Made by a program: the position numbers and the translations under genes. Shown piece after piece: positions 1 through 9,130 of a stretch of DNA of 64,000 nt. Below the pieces are notes generated by a model that saw only the letters and a program-made list of their open reading frames with translations, did not search any database and was not told the DNA's origin. This DNA comes from Litoribacillus peritrichatus (GTDB lineage: Bacteria > Pseudomonadota > Gammaproteobacteria > Pseudomonadales > Litoribrevibacteraceae), in assembly GCF_039537985.1 (NCBI RefSeq), contig NZ_BAABBN010000015.1, positions 1-64,000 of the forward strand, written 5' to 3'. How positions within the stretch are numbered: the stretch's first letter is position 1; each line of letters opens with the position of its first letter.

Positions 1-88
1 GATCCCATTCCGAACTCAGAAGTGAAACCGGTCCGCGCCGATGGTAGTGTGGGGTCTCCCCATGTGAGAGTAGGTCATCGTCAAGCGC
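1..88 (+). rRNA. rrf: 5S ribosomal RNA, 3' part
   Basis: The first ~88 bases match the conserved 3' two-thirds of bacterial 5S rRNA, including the CCGAACTCAGAAGTGAAAC loop region and the GATGGTAGTGTGGGGTCTCC arm. The gene is cut by the window edge, so the rest of the rRNA operon should lie upstream. The exact 3' end is estimated. Confidence 0.95.
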
Positions 89-111
89 CTTATTCGCTCG
101 AAAGAGCACAC

Positions 112-143
112 AAAACCCTGATGCTAACGCATCGGGGTTTTTT
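112..143 (+). terminator. Intrinsic terminator of the rRNA operon
   Basis: A 13-bp stem (AAAACCCTGATGC against GCATCGGGGTTTT, one T-G wobble) with a TAAC loop runs into a T tract. It lies about 25 bases after the 5S gene. Confidence 0.9.
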
Positions 144-194
144 ATTGCCTGCTATACTGATTGTAACCCTTCGTCAGAGTGGCTCTGTTCATAC

Positions 195-1013
195 GTGTGT
201 CGTCTAAAGCCGTCCAAACAGCCTTGTTGTTTATCCGTAATTGCGATGAACTTGTTATTGTTTTTTGCTGTCATGCCATTAAGTTTGGCCATTCAGGCTT
301 CTCCTTTCATCATTGCTGGTACTCCTGAGCCCCCGTTTAAAATGAGATCTAAGTCGGATCTTGAAGGTGGTATTGAAGGCATTGATGTTGATATCGTTGC
401 TCATATCATGGAGCAACTGGGGGTGGATTATGAGATTCAACTCATTGAATCGGGTGCTCGAATTATCAGAGAAGCAGAACTGGGTCGCCTTGATATGGTG
501 ATGAGCTTTTCCTTTAAGGATTCCAGAACCAATTATTTAATCTACCCCAGTCAGTCTTATAAAACTGTTTCCTGGCACTTCTTTGTACATCAAGATAATT
601 ATTCCAAGTTTCGTTTTGAGCAATTGTCGGATCTTTCCGGTGCAGTCATTGGTGCTGTGAACGGGTGGGCTTATACGCCTGAGTTCTGGGGGGCAGGTTT
701 AAACATTTGGCCTGTAAGCAAACACACATTGTTGTTGAATATGTTGAGGTCTCGAATTGATCTTGCACCGTTGAATACTGTGGAAACGCTTTATGAACTT
801 AAACACCGAGGGCTGAAGATCCGTATTGTGTATTTGCCTAAACCATTAGTAGCGAGGCCTTACTTTAATGCGTTTGTAAAGAAGTCTAAGCATCCCAATA
901 AAGAACGAGTGATGCGTGGTTATGATGCACTGGTTAAACGTTTGATGGTGAAGGGATACGTTGATCAGGTATATGATTTTTATTTGGAAGAAAGTGAATT
1001 TGGAATAAAGTGA
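195..1013 (+). CDS. Periplasmic solute-binding protein, SBP_bac_3-like
   Basis: A 272-residue protein with an N-terminal hydrophobic export signal (about residues 18-36) and the fold pattern of family 3 amino-acid binding proteins: a G-T-P-E-P-P-F opening followed by a G-I-D-V-D-I-V segment. No permease or ATPase gene is adjacent, so it may be an orphan receptor-like binding protein. The GTG at 195 gives the longest reading; the ATG at 246 also leaves a signal peptide, and neither has a clear ribosome site. A second orphan of the same general family is at 43934. Substrate unknown. Confidence 0.7.
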   Translation: MCRLKPSKQPCCLSVIAMNLLLFFAVMPLSLAIQASPFIIAGTPEPPFKMRSKSDLEGGIEGIDVDIVAHIMEQLGVDYEIQLIESGARIIREAELGRLDMVMSFSFKDSRTNYLIYPSQSYKTVSWHFFVHQDNYSKFRFEQLSDLSGAVIGAVNGWAYTPEFWGAGLNIWPVSKHTLLLNMLRSRIDLAPLNTVETLYELKHRGLKIRIVYLPKPLVARPYFNAFVKKSKHPNKERVMRGYDALVKRLMVKGYVDQVYDFYLEESEFGIK

Positions 1014-1084
1014 CTCAGGAAGTAAGTAATTTGGTCAGGGGCTGGAGTGCTGATCTATTTGAGAAATAGCGTTGATTTGAGGTG

Positions 1085-1113
1085 CCTACCCAAGGTATCA
1101 AACCTTGGGTAGG
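1085..1113. terminator. Perfect 12-bp hairpin between convergent genes
   Basis: CCTACCCAAGGT and ACCTTGGGTAGG form a perfect stem with a 5-base loop between the ends of the binding-protein gene and trpG. Neither strand has a strong T tract, so it may be a weak bidirectional terminator or an RNA 3'-end stabiliser. Confidence 0.5.
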
Positions 1114-1126
1114 TTGAGGTCAGCGA

Positions 1127-1786
1127 CTAAATAAAAAGGAAGTTCTTGATCAGTTCTTTCCCACCTTCGGTGGCAAATGATTCAGGGTGAAACTGTATGC
1201 CATAGATTGGGAATTCGTTGTGTTGGATCGCCATGATTTCGAAATCTCGTTCAGCCTCGTAGCTGACAACGTCAGAGAATTCTTCCACCTTTAAGTCACC
1301 CACCACCGAGGTTAAGTGTAAGCAATTCGGAAAGGTCGACGCTTCTGCCATTAAAGAGTGGTAGCGCATGACTTCCAGCTGGTCGGGAATGTCCTTAAAG
1401 ATGCCTTGATTGTCATGCGTAATAGGGCTGATTTTACCGTGCATAGGTAACGGCGCTTTAACCACTTTACCGCCAAAGACGTGAACAATGCCTTGCATGC
1501 CAAGACAAACGCCTAACAGAGGCGTTTTTGGGCCGAACTCTTTAATAACCTGAGCGCATACACCGAAGTACTTTTCATCGTCTGGTGAGCCTGGCCCTGG
1601 TGAAATGATGATTCGATCCGGGTTGGCTTGTCGAAGCTCTTCTAACGTTACTTGGTCATTACGTTTTACGGTGATTTGAAAATCAGCGATGTTTCCCTGA
1701 TTTTTTTCTGTGGTGAGAATTTCTCCGATGAACTGATAGAGGTTGTAGGTAAAGGAGTCATAATTATCGATGATGTAAACGTTCAT
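1127..1786 (-). CDS. trpG: Anthranilate synthase glutamine amidotransferase component
   Basis: A 219-residue class I glutamine amidotransferase that supplies ammonia to the chorismate-binding partner. The N-terminal IIDNYDSFTYNL motif, the nucleophile motif GVCLGMQG and the C-terminal FHPES with catalytic His and Glu are all present. Its start overlaps the stop of trpE by one base (TAATG), so the two subunits are translationally coupled. PabA-type proteins look similar; the TrpE-like partner and TrpR in the same operon favour anthranilate synthesis. Confidence 0.88.
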   Translation of the reverse strand: MNVYIIDNYDSFTYNLYQFIGEILTTEKNQGNIADFQITVKRNDQVTLEELRQANPDRIIISPGPGSPDDEKYFGVCAQVIKEFGPKTPLLGVCLGMQGIVHVFGGKVVKAPLPMHGKISPITHDNQGIFKDIPDQLEVMRYHSLMAEASTFPNCLHLTSVVGDLKVEEFSDVVSYEAERDFEIMAIQHNEFPIYGIQFHPESFATEGGKELIKNFLFI

Positions 1787-3183
1787 TAAGCTGGCTCCTG
1801 ACCTTGGGGTAAAAATTTATCCAGTACTTTCTTTGTGCCTGCGAATTTGCGACGAATTTCTTCGTACTCGTCTTCCGGGTTAGAGTCGTAAACATTTCCG
1901 CCGCAGGTCTGAACGTACGCATCTTCTCCATTGGCAAACACAGTTCGAATGGGGATGGCAAACGTGCAGTCTCCATTAAAGGAGAAGTGACCGACTGCTC
2001 CGCCGTATGGGCCGCGGCCATCGTTTTCCAAGTCATCAATGATTTTCATTGCTTCAATTTTGGGCGCACCGGTTAAAGTACCTGCCGGGAAATTACTTGC
2101 GAGCGCTGAAAACATGTCTTCTTTGTCTGAAATGATACCGACGATTTCACTGGCTATGTGCTGAACATGGCTGAAGCGTTTGATGTCCATCAGGCTGCGA
2201 ACTTTTACTGTTCCAAATTGGGCAACCCGGCCAATGTCATTACGGTGCAGATCTACGATCATATTATGTTCGGCAATTTCTTTCGGGTCGTTGAGCAGCG
2301 TTCTGGCCAGCGCGGTATCTTCCTGAGGTGTCTTGCCTCGTAAGGTGGTACCTGCCAGTGGGAAGGTTTCCATTTCACCCTGCCGTAAACGGAACAGGAG
2401 CTCCGGACTTGCACCAATAAGGCGCTGCTCACCAAATTTTACGTAATACATCTGGGGAGAAGGGTTTATTTCTCTGAGTTGCTGATAAATATTGATGGCG
2501 TCGCCGCTCAATTTGAAACGTTTCTTAAAGCCAACTTCGGTTTGGAATATCTTACCGTCAATGATGTCTTGTTTTACTTTAAGCACCGCTGCCTTGTGTT
2601 CTTCTTTGGTCATTGTCTCGCCGGTTGGCGTTACTGTCAGTGCTCCGTTTTCAGGTATCTCGGCAGCAATTAATTCTTTGACCAGTTCAAGGCGGCTGTC
2701 TGTATAGTAGAAATAAATTACTTCGCCGGTCATTTTATCGAGAATTAATCCGTCTTTAAAAAGACCAAAACGAAAAGCGTCGAACATCTCACTGCTTTGT
2801 AACTTCAACGATGATTCAAAGTAGTTCATGCTGTCGTAGCCGAGATATCCGGTAAGACCCCCTGCATACTTACGGGAAATAACGTCCTGAGGCACGATAT
2901 CTCTTAATAAGTAATAAGGGTTATCACTCTGATATTCTTCTCGTGAACCGTCACGCGCTTCGATGGTGAGAGTCGTGTCGTTGGCGTAAAAGAGCTGTTC
3001 CGGATCAAAACCTATGATGGAGTGGCGTGCAATATGGCTGTCTTCGCCAAGGGATTCCAGATAAAAGCAATTGTCGTATTTCTTTTCAATCTTTTTGAAC
3101 AATCCAAAGAAATCACAATCGGCACCAATGGTGATGTAGTGAGGTTTTCTTGGCAGTTCTATTTTTGCAGGCTTTTTATACAT
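1786..3183 (-). CDS. trpE: Anthranilate synthase component I
   Basis: A 465-residue chorismate-utilising enzyme that makes anthranilate, the first committed step to tryptophan. The C-terminal catalytic half carries the PLAGTTLRGKT segment; Ala in this position, rather than the Lys of PabB (PIKGT), supports anthranilate over aminodeoxychorismate. Further conserved blocks are IVDLHRNDIGR, PAGTLTGAPK and TCGGNVYDSNPEDEYEE. It is a little shorter than enteric TrpE (~520). Its start is 7 bases after the trpR stop, giving a trpR-trpE-trpG operon. A role in a specialised anthranilate pathway cannot be excluded because no other trp genes are nearby. Confidence 0.85.
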   Translation of the reverse strand: MYKKPAKIELPRKPHYITIGADCDFFGLFKKIEKKYDNCFYLESLGEDSHIARHSIIGFDPEQLFYANDTTLTIEARDGSREEYQSDNPYYLLRDIVPQDVISRKYAGGLTGYLGYDSMNYFESSLKLQSSEMFDAFRFGLFKDGLILDKMTGEVIYFYYTDSRLELVKELIAAEIPENGALTVTPTGETMTKEEHKAAVLKVKQDIIDGKIFQTEVGFKKRFKLSGDAINIYQQLREINPSPQMYYVKFGEQRLIGASPELLFRLRQGEMETFPLAGTTLRGKTPQEDTALARTLLNDPKEIAEHNMIVDLHRNDIGRVAQFGTVKVRSLMDIKRFSHVQHIASEIVGIISDKEDMFSALASNFPAGTLTGAPKIEAMKIIDDLENDGRGPYGGAVGHFSFNGDCTFAIPIRTVFANGEDAYVQTCGGNVYDSNPEDEYEEIRRKFAGTKKVLDKFLPQGQEPA

Positions 3184-3190
3184 ACCTAAC

Positions 3191-3430
3191 CTATTTGTCT
3201 TTTAATGCGCGTGATCCGCGTGTCACTGTTGCTATACCCACGCCCAGCGTTTCTGCTATTTGTCTTTGTGGCATACCGGCTTCCAGCAGCTTAAATATCT
3301 GCAGGCGTTTGCTTATTTCACTGAGCTCAGAAGGCGTTAACAATCCCTGAAGCGTTTGGTTCATGGCTTCAGTGTCATTGGCTTTTAGTAAGTGCTCGAC
3401 CAGTTCGCGGATGTAAATGTCTGTATTCAT
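3191..3430 (-). CDS. trpR: Trp operon repressor
   Basis: A 79-residue TrpR-family repressor with the helix-turn-helix QRQIAETLGVGIATVTRGSR and the LLTPSELSEISKRLQIFKLL segment. It is slightly shorter than E. coli TrpR (108) at both ends. Unlike in enterics, it is the first gene of the operon it probably controls, so regulation would be direct negative feedback by tryptophan. A TrpR-like operator overlaps its upstream edge. Confidence 0.88.
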   Translation of the reverse strand: MNTDIYIRELVEHLLKANDTEAMNQTLQGLLTPSELSEISKRLQIFKLLEAGMPQRQIAETLGVGIATVTRGSRALKDK

Positions 3431-3446
3431 GTACTAGTACACTATC
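3431..3446. promoter_or_regulatory. TrpR-type operator
   Basis: The sequence GTACTAGTACACTATC contains CTAG-TACA-CTAT, which matches the E. coli trp operator core CTAG-TTAA-CTAG in arrangement with one CTAG degenerate. It directly abuts the trpR start codon, as expected for autoregulation. Confidence 0.6.
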
Positions 3447-3558
3447 ATTTTCATGAAAGTAGTCAAGCATTTGTACGGATTCGCTGACAAGCATTGACCT
3501 ATCGCAGGGTAAACACATACCATTTCGGCTTATTTATCCATGACAACAGGGCAATTGC

Positions 3559-5001
3559 ATGCAATATCAGGGAACTTACTATTGGTATGATTTCGAAACC
3601 TTTGGTGCGGACTCCAAAGTGGATCGAATCTCACAGTTTGCTGGTATCAGAACAGATGCAGATTTAAACATTATTGGCGAGCCTGATATGTTTTATTGCC
3701 GTCAGGCTGAAGATTACCTGCCTGACCCAGTGGCTTGTTTGGTGACTGGGATCACGCCTCAGCAAGCCAACCGGGAAGGGTATAACGAAGTCGAATTCGC
3801 CCGACGAATCAATGAACGTTTCTCGCAATCAGGCACTTGTGTCGTCGGTTATAACAGTATTCGATTTGACGATGAATTTACCCGTAATTTATTTTATAAA
3901 AACTTCATAGACCCATACGCTCGGGAATACAAAAACGGTAACAGCCGTTGGGATTTAATTGATGTCGTTCGTTTAACGCACGCACTAAGACCCGACGGAA
4001 TTCGATGGCCTAAAAAGGAAGACGGCACGACCAGTTTCCGGCTTGAAGAGTTAACCGTTGCAAACGGAATTGGTCATGAAAATGCGCACGATGCATTGTC
4101 GGATGTGTATGCGACGATCGCGATTGCCAAACTTATTAAAGAGAAAGCGCCAAAGCTGTTCGATTATGCGTTCTCACTGAGAAATAAAAAGGAAGTATTG
4201 GACACCTTAAATGTAGGCAGCAATAAACCCGTGCTGCATATTTCTTCCATGTTTGGTGCTGACCGTGGCTGTATGGCATTGGTTCTGCCTTTGTGCGTCG
4301 ATGGGACGAATAGCAATGCAGTGCACTCCATTGATTTATCGTTTGACCCGGATGAACTCGAAGGATTGTCTGTACAACAAATTCAGGATCGGGTGTTCAA
4401 GTCTAAAGATGAACTTGGCGACGTCCCTCGCATTCCATTTAAAACAATTCATGCGAATAAATCGCCGATGGTGGTTTCCGCAAAAATGTTGACGGAACCT
4501 TTGGCTCAACGATGGGGGCATGATTTACCCTTATGTCGGGTTAATTGGAAGAAGTGGCAGTCCAAGTCTCACCTGATTCCGATGCTGAACGAGGTGTTTG
4601 CTTTCAACGGGAAAGAAGAAAAAGATGTGGACTGCATGCTTTACAGTGGTTTTTTCCCGCGTAAAGACAAAGAAGCAATGGATTACATTGGCAAATCGGA
4701 CATCGGTCAATTGGACCCTCACGCTTTTGCTTTTCAGGATGGCAGAGCGGCAGAGTTGCTATTTCGGTGCAGAGCCAGGAACTTTCCTGAGGCGCTTAAT
4801 GATGAAGAGCGCGTCCAGTGGGAGCAACACAAGTATCGTTCGGTTATGGAGCAAGGTTATGGTGCGCCACGGTGTTTGTCGACTTACCCTCAGCTGCTAA
4901 ATGAAGCATTTACTATGTTTCCAGATAAAGCGGATGCACAGTTTTTGTTGGAAGAGTTGATGTTATACGCTCAATCCATCGCTCCGATGGACGCTTTTTG
5001 A
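3559..5001 (+). CDS. sbcB: Exodeoxyribonuclease I
   Basis: A 480-residue 3'-5' single-strand DNA exonuclease, close to the E. coli length (475). The DEDDh motifs are visible: DFETFG near residue 11, GYNSIRFDDEF near 97 and HDALSDVYA near 177. The following SH3-like and helical Exo I C-terminal domains are full length. It acts in recombination and mismatch repair. Divergent from trpR and monocistronic. Confidence 0.93.
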   Translation: MQYQGTYYWYDFETFGADSKVDRISQFAGIRTDADLNIIGEPDMFYCRQAEDYLPDPVACLVTGITPQQANREGYNEVEFARRINERFSQSGTCVVGYNSIRFDDEFTRNLFYKNFIDPYAREYKNGNSRWDLIDVVRLTHALRPDGIRWPKKEDGTTSFRLEELTVANGIGHENAHDALSDVYATIAIAKLIKEKAPKLFDYAFSLRNKKEVLDTLNVGSNKPVLHISSMFGADRGCMALVLPLCVDGTNSNAVHSIDLSFDPDELEGLSVQQIQDRVFKSKDELGDVPRIPFKTIHANKSPMVVSAKMLTEPLAQRWGHDLPLCRVNWKKWQSKSHLIPMLNEVFAFNGKEEKDVDCMLYSGFFPRKDKEAMDYIGKSDIGQLDPHAFAFQDGRAAELLFRCRARNFPEALNDEERVQWEQHKYRSVMEQGYGAPRCLSTYPQLLNEAFTMFPDKADAQFLLEELMLYAQSIAPMDAF

Positions 5002-5016
5002 TAATTTACTCCATTG

Positions 5017-5077
5017 TGCACCGTTATTACGCATTTATGGGTGCACCGCTATGGTAATCGAGCATTTCTATAGTGCA
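5017..5077. promoter_or_regulatory. Cluster of NtrC-like enhancer sites
   Basis: Three degenerate matches to TGCAC-N7-GTGCA lie in tandem: TGCAC-N7-ACGCA at 5017, TGCAC-N7-GTAAT at 5042 and AGCAT-N7-GTGCA at 5061. They end about 75 bases upstream of a sigma-54-type -24 element. Each is weak alone; the clustering is the evidence. Confidence 0.45.
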
Positions 5078-5150
5078 CTTTATCTCTAGATTGTGCTTTA
5101 AGAATAAAAATAAGCAATTAAGTTAATGATATTAAAGATAAAATTGTGAT

Positions 5151-5168
5151 TAGGTATCTACCTTGCTA
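5151..5168 (+). promoter_or_regulatory. Sigma-54 promoter for the nitrate transporter
   Basis: GG at 5153 and GC at 5165 are separated by exactly 10 bases (AGGTAT...CTTGCT) with a consensus TTGC at -12. The start codon is 44 bases downstream. The -24 half is imperfect. Confidence 0.55.
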
Positions 5169-5209
5169 AGTAGGGGTAACAAAACTTTAAACTTAGTAAG
5201 GATCTCGTT

Positions 5210-6679
5210 ATGAGTGCTACTGATAAATTCAATCTGTTTTCATTTTCAGGGAAAATGAAAATTCTGCATATGAGCTGGATGGCTTTCTTCCTGACTTTTT
5301 ATGTTTGGTTTAACCACGCACCTTTGGGTGGCGTAATTTCTGAGAGCCTAGGTTTAACTGTGGCTCAGTTTAAAACGCTTCTTATTCTGAATGTTGCTTT
5401 GACCATCCCTGCTCGTGTCATCATAGGCATGCTGACTGACAAATACGGTCCTCGTATTGTTTACTCCTCGATTCTTTTCTTGGGCAGTATCCCGTGTTTC
5501 ATGTTTGCTCTTGCACAGGACTTTGAGCAAGCAGCCATCGCTCGTTTCCTTCTGGGCTTTGTGGGTGCCGGCTTTGTTGTGGGGATTCGTATGGTCTCTG
5601 AGTGGTTCCCGGCGAAACAGTTAGGTACTGCAGAAGGCGTGTACGGCGGTTGGGGGAACTTCGGTTCAGCAGCGGGTGCCATGAGTTTGCCTGCGATTGC
5701 TTTGATCTTCGGCGGTGAAGATGGTTGGAGATACGCGATTGGTATGACTGGTCTGTTATCTTTGGTGTTCAGTTTTATCTGGTATGCCAACGTTCGTGAT
5801 ACGCCAAAAGGTTCTACTTACTTTAAGCCAAAAAATAACTCAGCAATGGAAGTGACATCTAAAGGTGATTTCTTCTTGCTATTGATTATGAAGATCCCTA
5901 TGTATGCCGCTTTGGCACTTCTTACTTGGAAGCTGTCTCCAAACGGAGTAAGCATGTTGTCAGAAGTTGCTGCAAATGGAATCTACGTTGGCTTGGCTGC
6001 ACTTTATATATTCGATTCGTCAAAGGTTTGGAAAGTAAACAAGCACGTTTTTTCTGAAGAAGTCCCTGAAATTCATCGTTATCAGTTCAAGCAAGTTGCA
6101 GTATTAAACATCCTTTATTTTGCAACGTTTGGTTCTGAATTGGCCGTTGTTTCTATGTTGCCGTTGTTTTTTGCTGAAACGTTTGAGCTATCTATGGTTC
6201 AGGCTGGTTTGGTAGCGTCTGCATACGCCTTTATGAATCTTATGTCTCGCCCTGGTGGTGGTTTGATTTCTGATAAGTTCGGCCGTAAGAAAACACTGTT
6301 GATTTTAACCGCTGGTTTGGCCGTGGGTTATGCAGTGATGTCTTTGATTGACTCAAGCTGGCCTTTGGTTGTTGCTATCATTGCGGCAATGGCGTGTTCA
6401 TTCTTTGTTCAGGCGGGTGAAGGTGCGGTATTTGCTGCTGTTCCGTTAATCAAGCGTCGTTTGACAGGTCAGATTGCAGGAATGACAGGCGCTTACGGTA
6501 ATGTGGGTGCGGTTTTCTACCTAACGATTCTTTCTATGGTGGAATATCAAACATTTTTCATGGTGATTGCTGCGACGGCTGTTCTAGGCTTTGTAACCTT
6601 GTTCTTTATGAAAGAGCCTAAAGGTGAAATTGCAGAAGTGGATGAAAATGGTGAAGTTCAAATGATCAGTGTTCATTGA
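5210..6679 (+). CDS. narK: Nitrate/nitrite MFS transporter
   Basis: A 489-residue major facilitator with 12 predicted membrane segments and an unusually large central loop region with two extra hydrophobic stretches (residues ~220-265). NarK/NasA features include FYVWFNHAPL in helix 1, RFLLGFVGAGFVVGIRMVSEWFP with the conserved Arg, and the nitrate-signature-like glycine-rich segments near residues 145 (YGGWGNFGSAAG) and 425 (GMTGAYGNVGAVFY). It should import nitrate, or exchange nitrate and nitrite, for the reductases encoded downstream. Sigma-54-type promoter upstream and intrinsic terminator downstream, so it is its own transcription unit. Confidence 0.9.
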   Translation: MSATDKFNLFSFSGKMKILHMSWMAFFLTFYVWFNHAPLGGVISESLGLTVAQFKTLLILNVALTIPARVIIGMLTDKYGPRIVYSSILFLGSIPCFMFALAQDFEQAAIARFLLGFVGAGFVVGIRMVSEWFPAKQLGTAEGVYGGWGNFGSAAGAMSLPAIALIFGGEDGWRYAIGMTGLLSLVFSFIWYANVRDTPKGSTYFKPKNNSAMEVTSKGDFFLLLIMKIPMYAALALLTWKLSPNGVSMLSEVAANGIYVGLAALYIFDSSKVWKVNKHVFSEEVPEIHRYQFKQVAVLNILYFATFGSELAVVSMLPLFFAETFELSMVQAGLVASAYAFMNLMSRPGGGLISDKFGRKKTLLILTAGLAVGYAVMSLIDSSWPLVVAIIAAMACSFFVQAGEGAVFAAVPLIKRRLTGQIAGMTGAYGNVGAVFYLTILSMVEYQTFFMVIAATAVLGFVTLFFMKEPKGEIAEVDENGEVQMISVH

Positions 6680-6695
6680 TCCTCTGATAACACCA

Positions 6696-6728
6696 CAAAA
6701 AAGACCAGCATCGCGCTGGTCTTTTTTT
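6696..6728 (+). terminator. Intrinsic terminator after the nitrate transporter
   Basis: AAAGACCAGC and GCTGGTCTTT form a 10-bp stem with a 5-base loop followed by a T tract, 16 bases after the stop codon. Confidence 0.92.
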
Positions 6729-6756
6729 GTGCGTGATATTTATCGTTGTTGTAAAA

Positions 6757-6774
6757 GTGGCTCGTATATTGCAT
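6757..6774 (+). promoter_or_regulatory. Sigma-54 promoter for the first nitrate reductase operon
   Basis: GTGGCTCGTATATTGCAT has GG (6759) and GC (6771) separated by 10 bases, with near-consensus TGGC and TTGCA halves. The start codon lies about 140 bases downstream, giving a long untranslated leader in which I see no terminator. Confidence 0.7.
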
Positions 6775-6912
6775 TTACAGACCAGTGATTATTTAAAATA
6801 TATAAAAAACAATAACTTATATTGATGAATGCTTAGTGCTGGTGCGAATTCGGAGGGTGCTTGGAATTTGCTGCATTAATATGGTGCGAGTTGTTTTGAG
6901 GAGCGTCAACCC

Positions 6913-9117
6913 ATGCTTTTTGGTCGTAAAGACAGAAACCCCATTCGAATAGCCGATAAACAGGTTAAAGAGTGGAAATATACAACCTGTGGTTATTGCT
7001 CGACAGGTTGCTCTATTAACGTTGGCCTGGATGAAGATGGTAATGCAGTGGCAACCCAAGGGGTTGCGGATGCTGATGTGAACCGTGGCAAGCTATGCAT
7101 TAAAGGTATTTTTGAGCACGAGTTGTTTAAGGCTGCAGGCCGGGGTGATAACCCTCTGATCCGAAGCAAGCCTTACGAAGAAGATTTCAAAGAAACGGAT
7201 TGGGATTCTGCGCTTGATCATATGGGCGCGGAAATCCAGCGAATTCAGCAAGAGCATGGTAAAGACAGCTTCGCCATCATTTCGACCGGGCAGTTATTAA
7301 CAGAAGAGTTTTATACTCTGGGTAAGTTGGCGCGCGGTTGTATCGGTTCTAACAACTACGATGGTAATACCACGCTGTGTATGGCTTCTGCAGTGTCCGG
7401 CTATAAGCGTTCGTTCGGGTCTGATGGCCCTCCGGGTTGTTACGACGATTTTGAGCATACGGAATGTTTGATTGCCTGGGGCTCAAACCTGCCGGAGCAG
7501 CACCCTATTATCTACTGGCGTTTGAAAGAAGCGTTGGAGAAACGAAAGTTCCCACTGATCGTGGTTGACCCTCGGGTAACCATGCTGGCTCAGTTTGCCG
7601 ATATGCACCTGCCTATTACGCCTGGCACCGACTTGGTGCTGATGAACAGTTTGATGCATGTTATTTTGGCGGAAGGCCTGGAAGATCGCGAATACATAAA
7701 TGCACACACAAAGGGCATAGAAGAAGTCGAAGCTTGTGTAAAGGATTATGATCCGATTACGGCGTCGAAGATCTGTGGCATTGATGAAGATACCATCCGT
7801 AATGTGGCTCGTTTGTACGCTAAAGCGGGCGCGGCGATGTCGATCTGGACTATGGGCATCAACCAAAGTACGCATGGTTCTGACGGTGTGGTAGGGATTA
7901 ATAGCCTGAACCTGATCACAGGAAACATTGGTAAGCCGGGTGGTACCAGCTTGTCTATTACTGGTCAGTGTAATGCGATGGGTACACGCGAATGGTCATC
8001 TTGTTCCGGCCTTCCTGGTTATCGTGCGTTAGAGAAGCCTGAGCACCGTAAAGAAATAGCGGAGTTCTGGGGCATTGATGAAGAGTTTTTCCCTAAAAAG
8101 CGTGGCTTGACCGAAACAGATATTTTCCCGGCCATTGAAACCGGACAAATTAAAGGCTTATGGTTGGTTGCGACCAACCCGATGACTTCCATGCCGAATA
8201 CCGCTCGTATTCGTAAGACATTGGAAAAACTTGATTTCCTAGTGATTCAGGACGCTTATGCGGATGTGGAAACCACTCAGTACGCGCATATGTTCCTACC
8301 TGCTGCTGTCTGGGCGGAGAAAGAAGGCTGTTTCACCAATACCGAACGTCGCGTCAATATCGTTCGTCAGGTAGTTAAGCCAAAAGGTAACACCAAACCT
8401 GATTTCTGGATTTTCAAAGAGTTAGCAAAACGATTCCCGAACGGGCAAAAAATTCACTTTCCGGAAACCCCGGAAGGTGCGTTTGAAGAAATGAAGCAGC
8501 TATCCAAAGGCGATAAACGTACCTTGGATATTTCAGGAATGACCCACGATTTGATTGAGAAGTCGCGTGGTATTCAATGGCCGTATCGTGAAGATGATCA
8601 TCAGGATGACGCAGTTGCCAAAGGAAACCCGCGTTTGTACAGCGATGGTGTGTTCCAAACGCCTGACGGCAAAGCGAACCTGATTCCACTGCCTTTCATT
8701 AATAATAACGAAGTACCGGACGATGACTACCCGTTCTGGATGAACTCGGGCAGGGTGGTTGAGCATTTCCATACGCGAACTCGTACCGGCAAGTTGGGGA
8801 ATCTGAATAAATTCAGCCCGACACCTTACATGGAAATGAATCCGGATGCGGCTCGTGAACTGGGGGTTGCACATCAATCGTATGTCCGTTTGGTCAGCCG
8901 TCGTGGTGATGCGGTGGTTATGGTTCAGCTGACTCAGCGAGTACCAAGAAACATGGTGTTTATTCCGTTTCATTTCCACGATTGTGTCAATCGTGTATCT
9001 CTTGGCTTGTTGGACCCGCATTCAAGACAACCTGCATTTAAACAATGTGCAGTAAGAATTGAAAAAGTAGATCAGCAATTAGCTGGCGAATTGAATGCTG
9101 AACGCAGAACGTATTAA
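6913..9117 (+). CDS. Cytoplasmic molybdopterin nitrate reductase, catalytic subunit
   Basis: A 734-residue member of the Mo-bis-MGD oxidoreductases. Cys26, Cys29, Cys33 and Cys63 bind a [4Fe-4S] cluster. Cys157 in TTLCMASA aligns with the Mo-ligand Cys of NasA/NapA (NSRLCMSS in the second enzyme of this window), arguing for nitrate rather than DMSO, whose reductase uses Ser. There is no Tat signal, so it should work in the cytoplasm. It lacks the C-terminal BFD-like [2Fe-2S] domain of classical NasA. The next gene encodes a ferredoxin-anchor fusion 13 bases downstream, which presumably supplies electrons from the quinol pool. Formate dehydrogenase-like activity is an alternative, less likely next to nirBD and narK. 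Confidence 0.78.
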   Translation: MLFGRKDRNPIRIADKQVKEWKYTTCGYCSTGCSINVGLDEDGNAVATQGVADADVNRGKLCIKGIFEHELFKAAGRGDNPLIRSKPYEEDFKETDWDSALDHMGAEIQRIQQEHGKDSFAIISTGQLLTEEFYTLGKLARGCIGSNNYDGNTTLCMASAVSGYKRSFGSDGPPGCYDDFEHTECLIAWGSNLPEQHPIIYWRLKEALEKRKFPLIVVDPRVTMLAQFADMHLPITPGTDLVLMNSLMHVILAEGLEDREYINAHTKGIEEVEACVKDYDPITASKICGIDEDTIRNVARLYAKAGAAMSIWTMGINQSTHGSDGVVGINSLNLITGNIGKPGGTSLSITGQCNAMGTREWSSCSGLPGYRALEKPEHRKEIAEFWGIDEEFFPKKRGLTETDIFPAIETGQIKGLWLVATNPMTSMPNTARIRKTLEKLDFLVIQDAYADVETTQYAHMFLPAAVWAEKEGCFTNTERRVNIVRQVVKPKGNTKPDFWIFKELAKRFPNGQKIHFPETPEGAFEEMKQLSKGDKRTLDISGMTHDLIEKSRGIQWPYREDDHQDDAVAKGNPRLYSDGVFQTPDGKANLIPLPFINNNEVPDDDYPFWMNSGRVVEHFHTRTRTGKLGNLNKFSPTPYMEMNPDAARELGVAHQSYVRLVSRRGDAVVMVQLTQRVPRNMVFIPFHFHDCVNRVSLGLLDPHSRQPAFKQCAVRIEKVDQQLAGELNAERRTY

Positions 9118-9130
9118 GAGGGGCTAGAAA

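Noticed and set aside
6913..9117. Formate dehydrogenase or DMSO reductase as the product
   Set aside because: The Cys Mo-ligand motif matches that of NasA in the same window, there is no Tat signal, and the neighbours are nitrate genes; kept only as a minor alternative.
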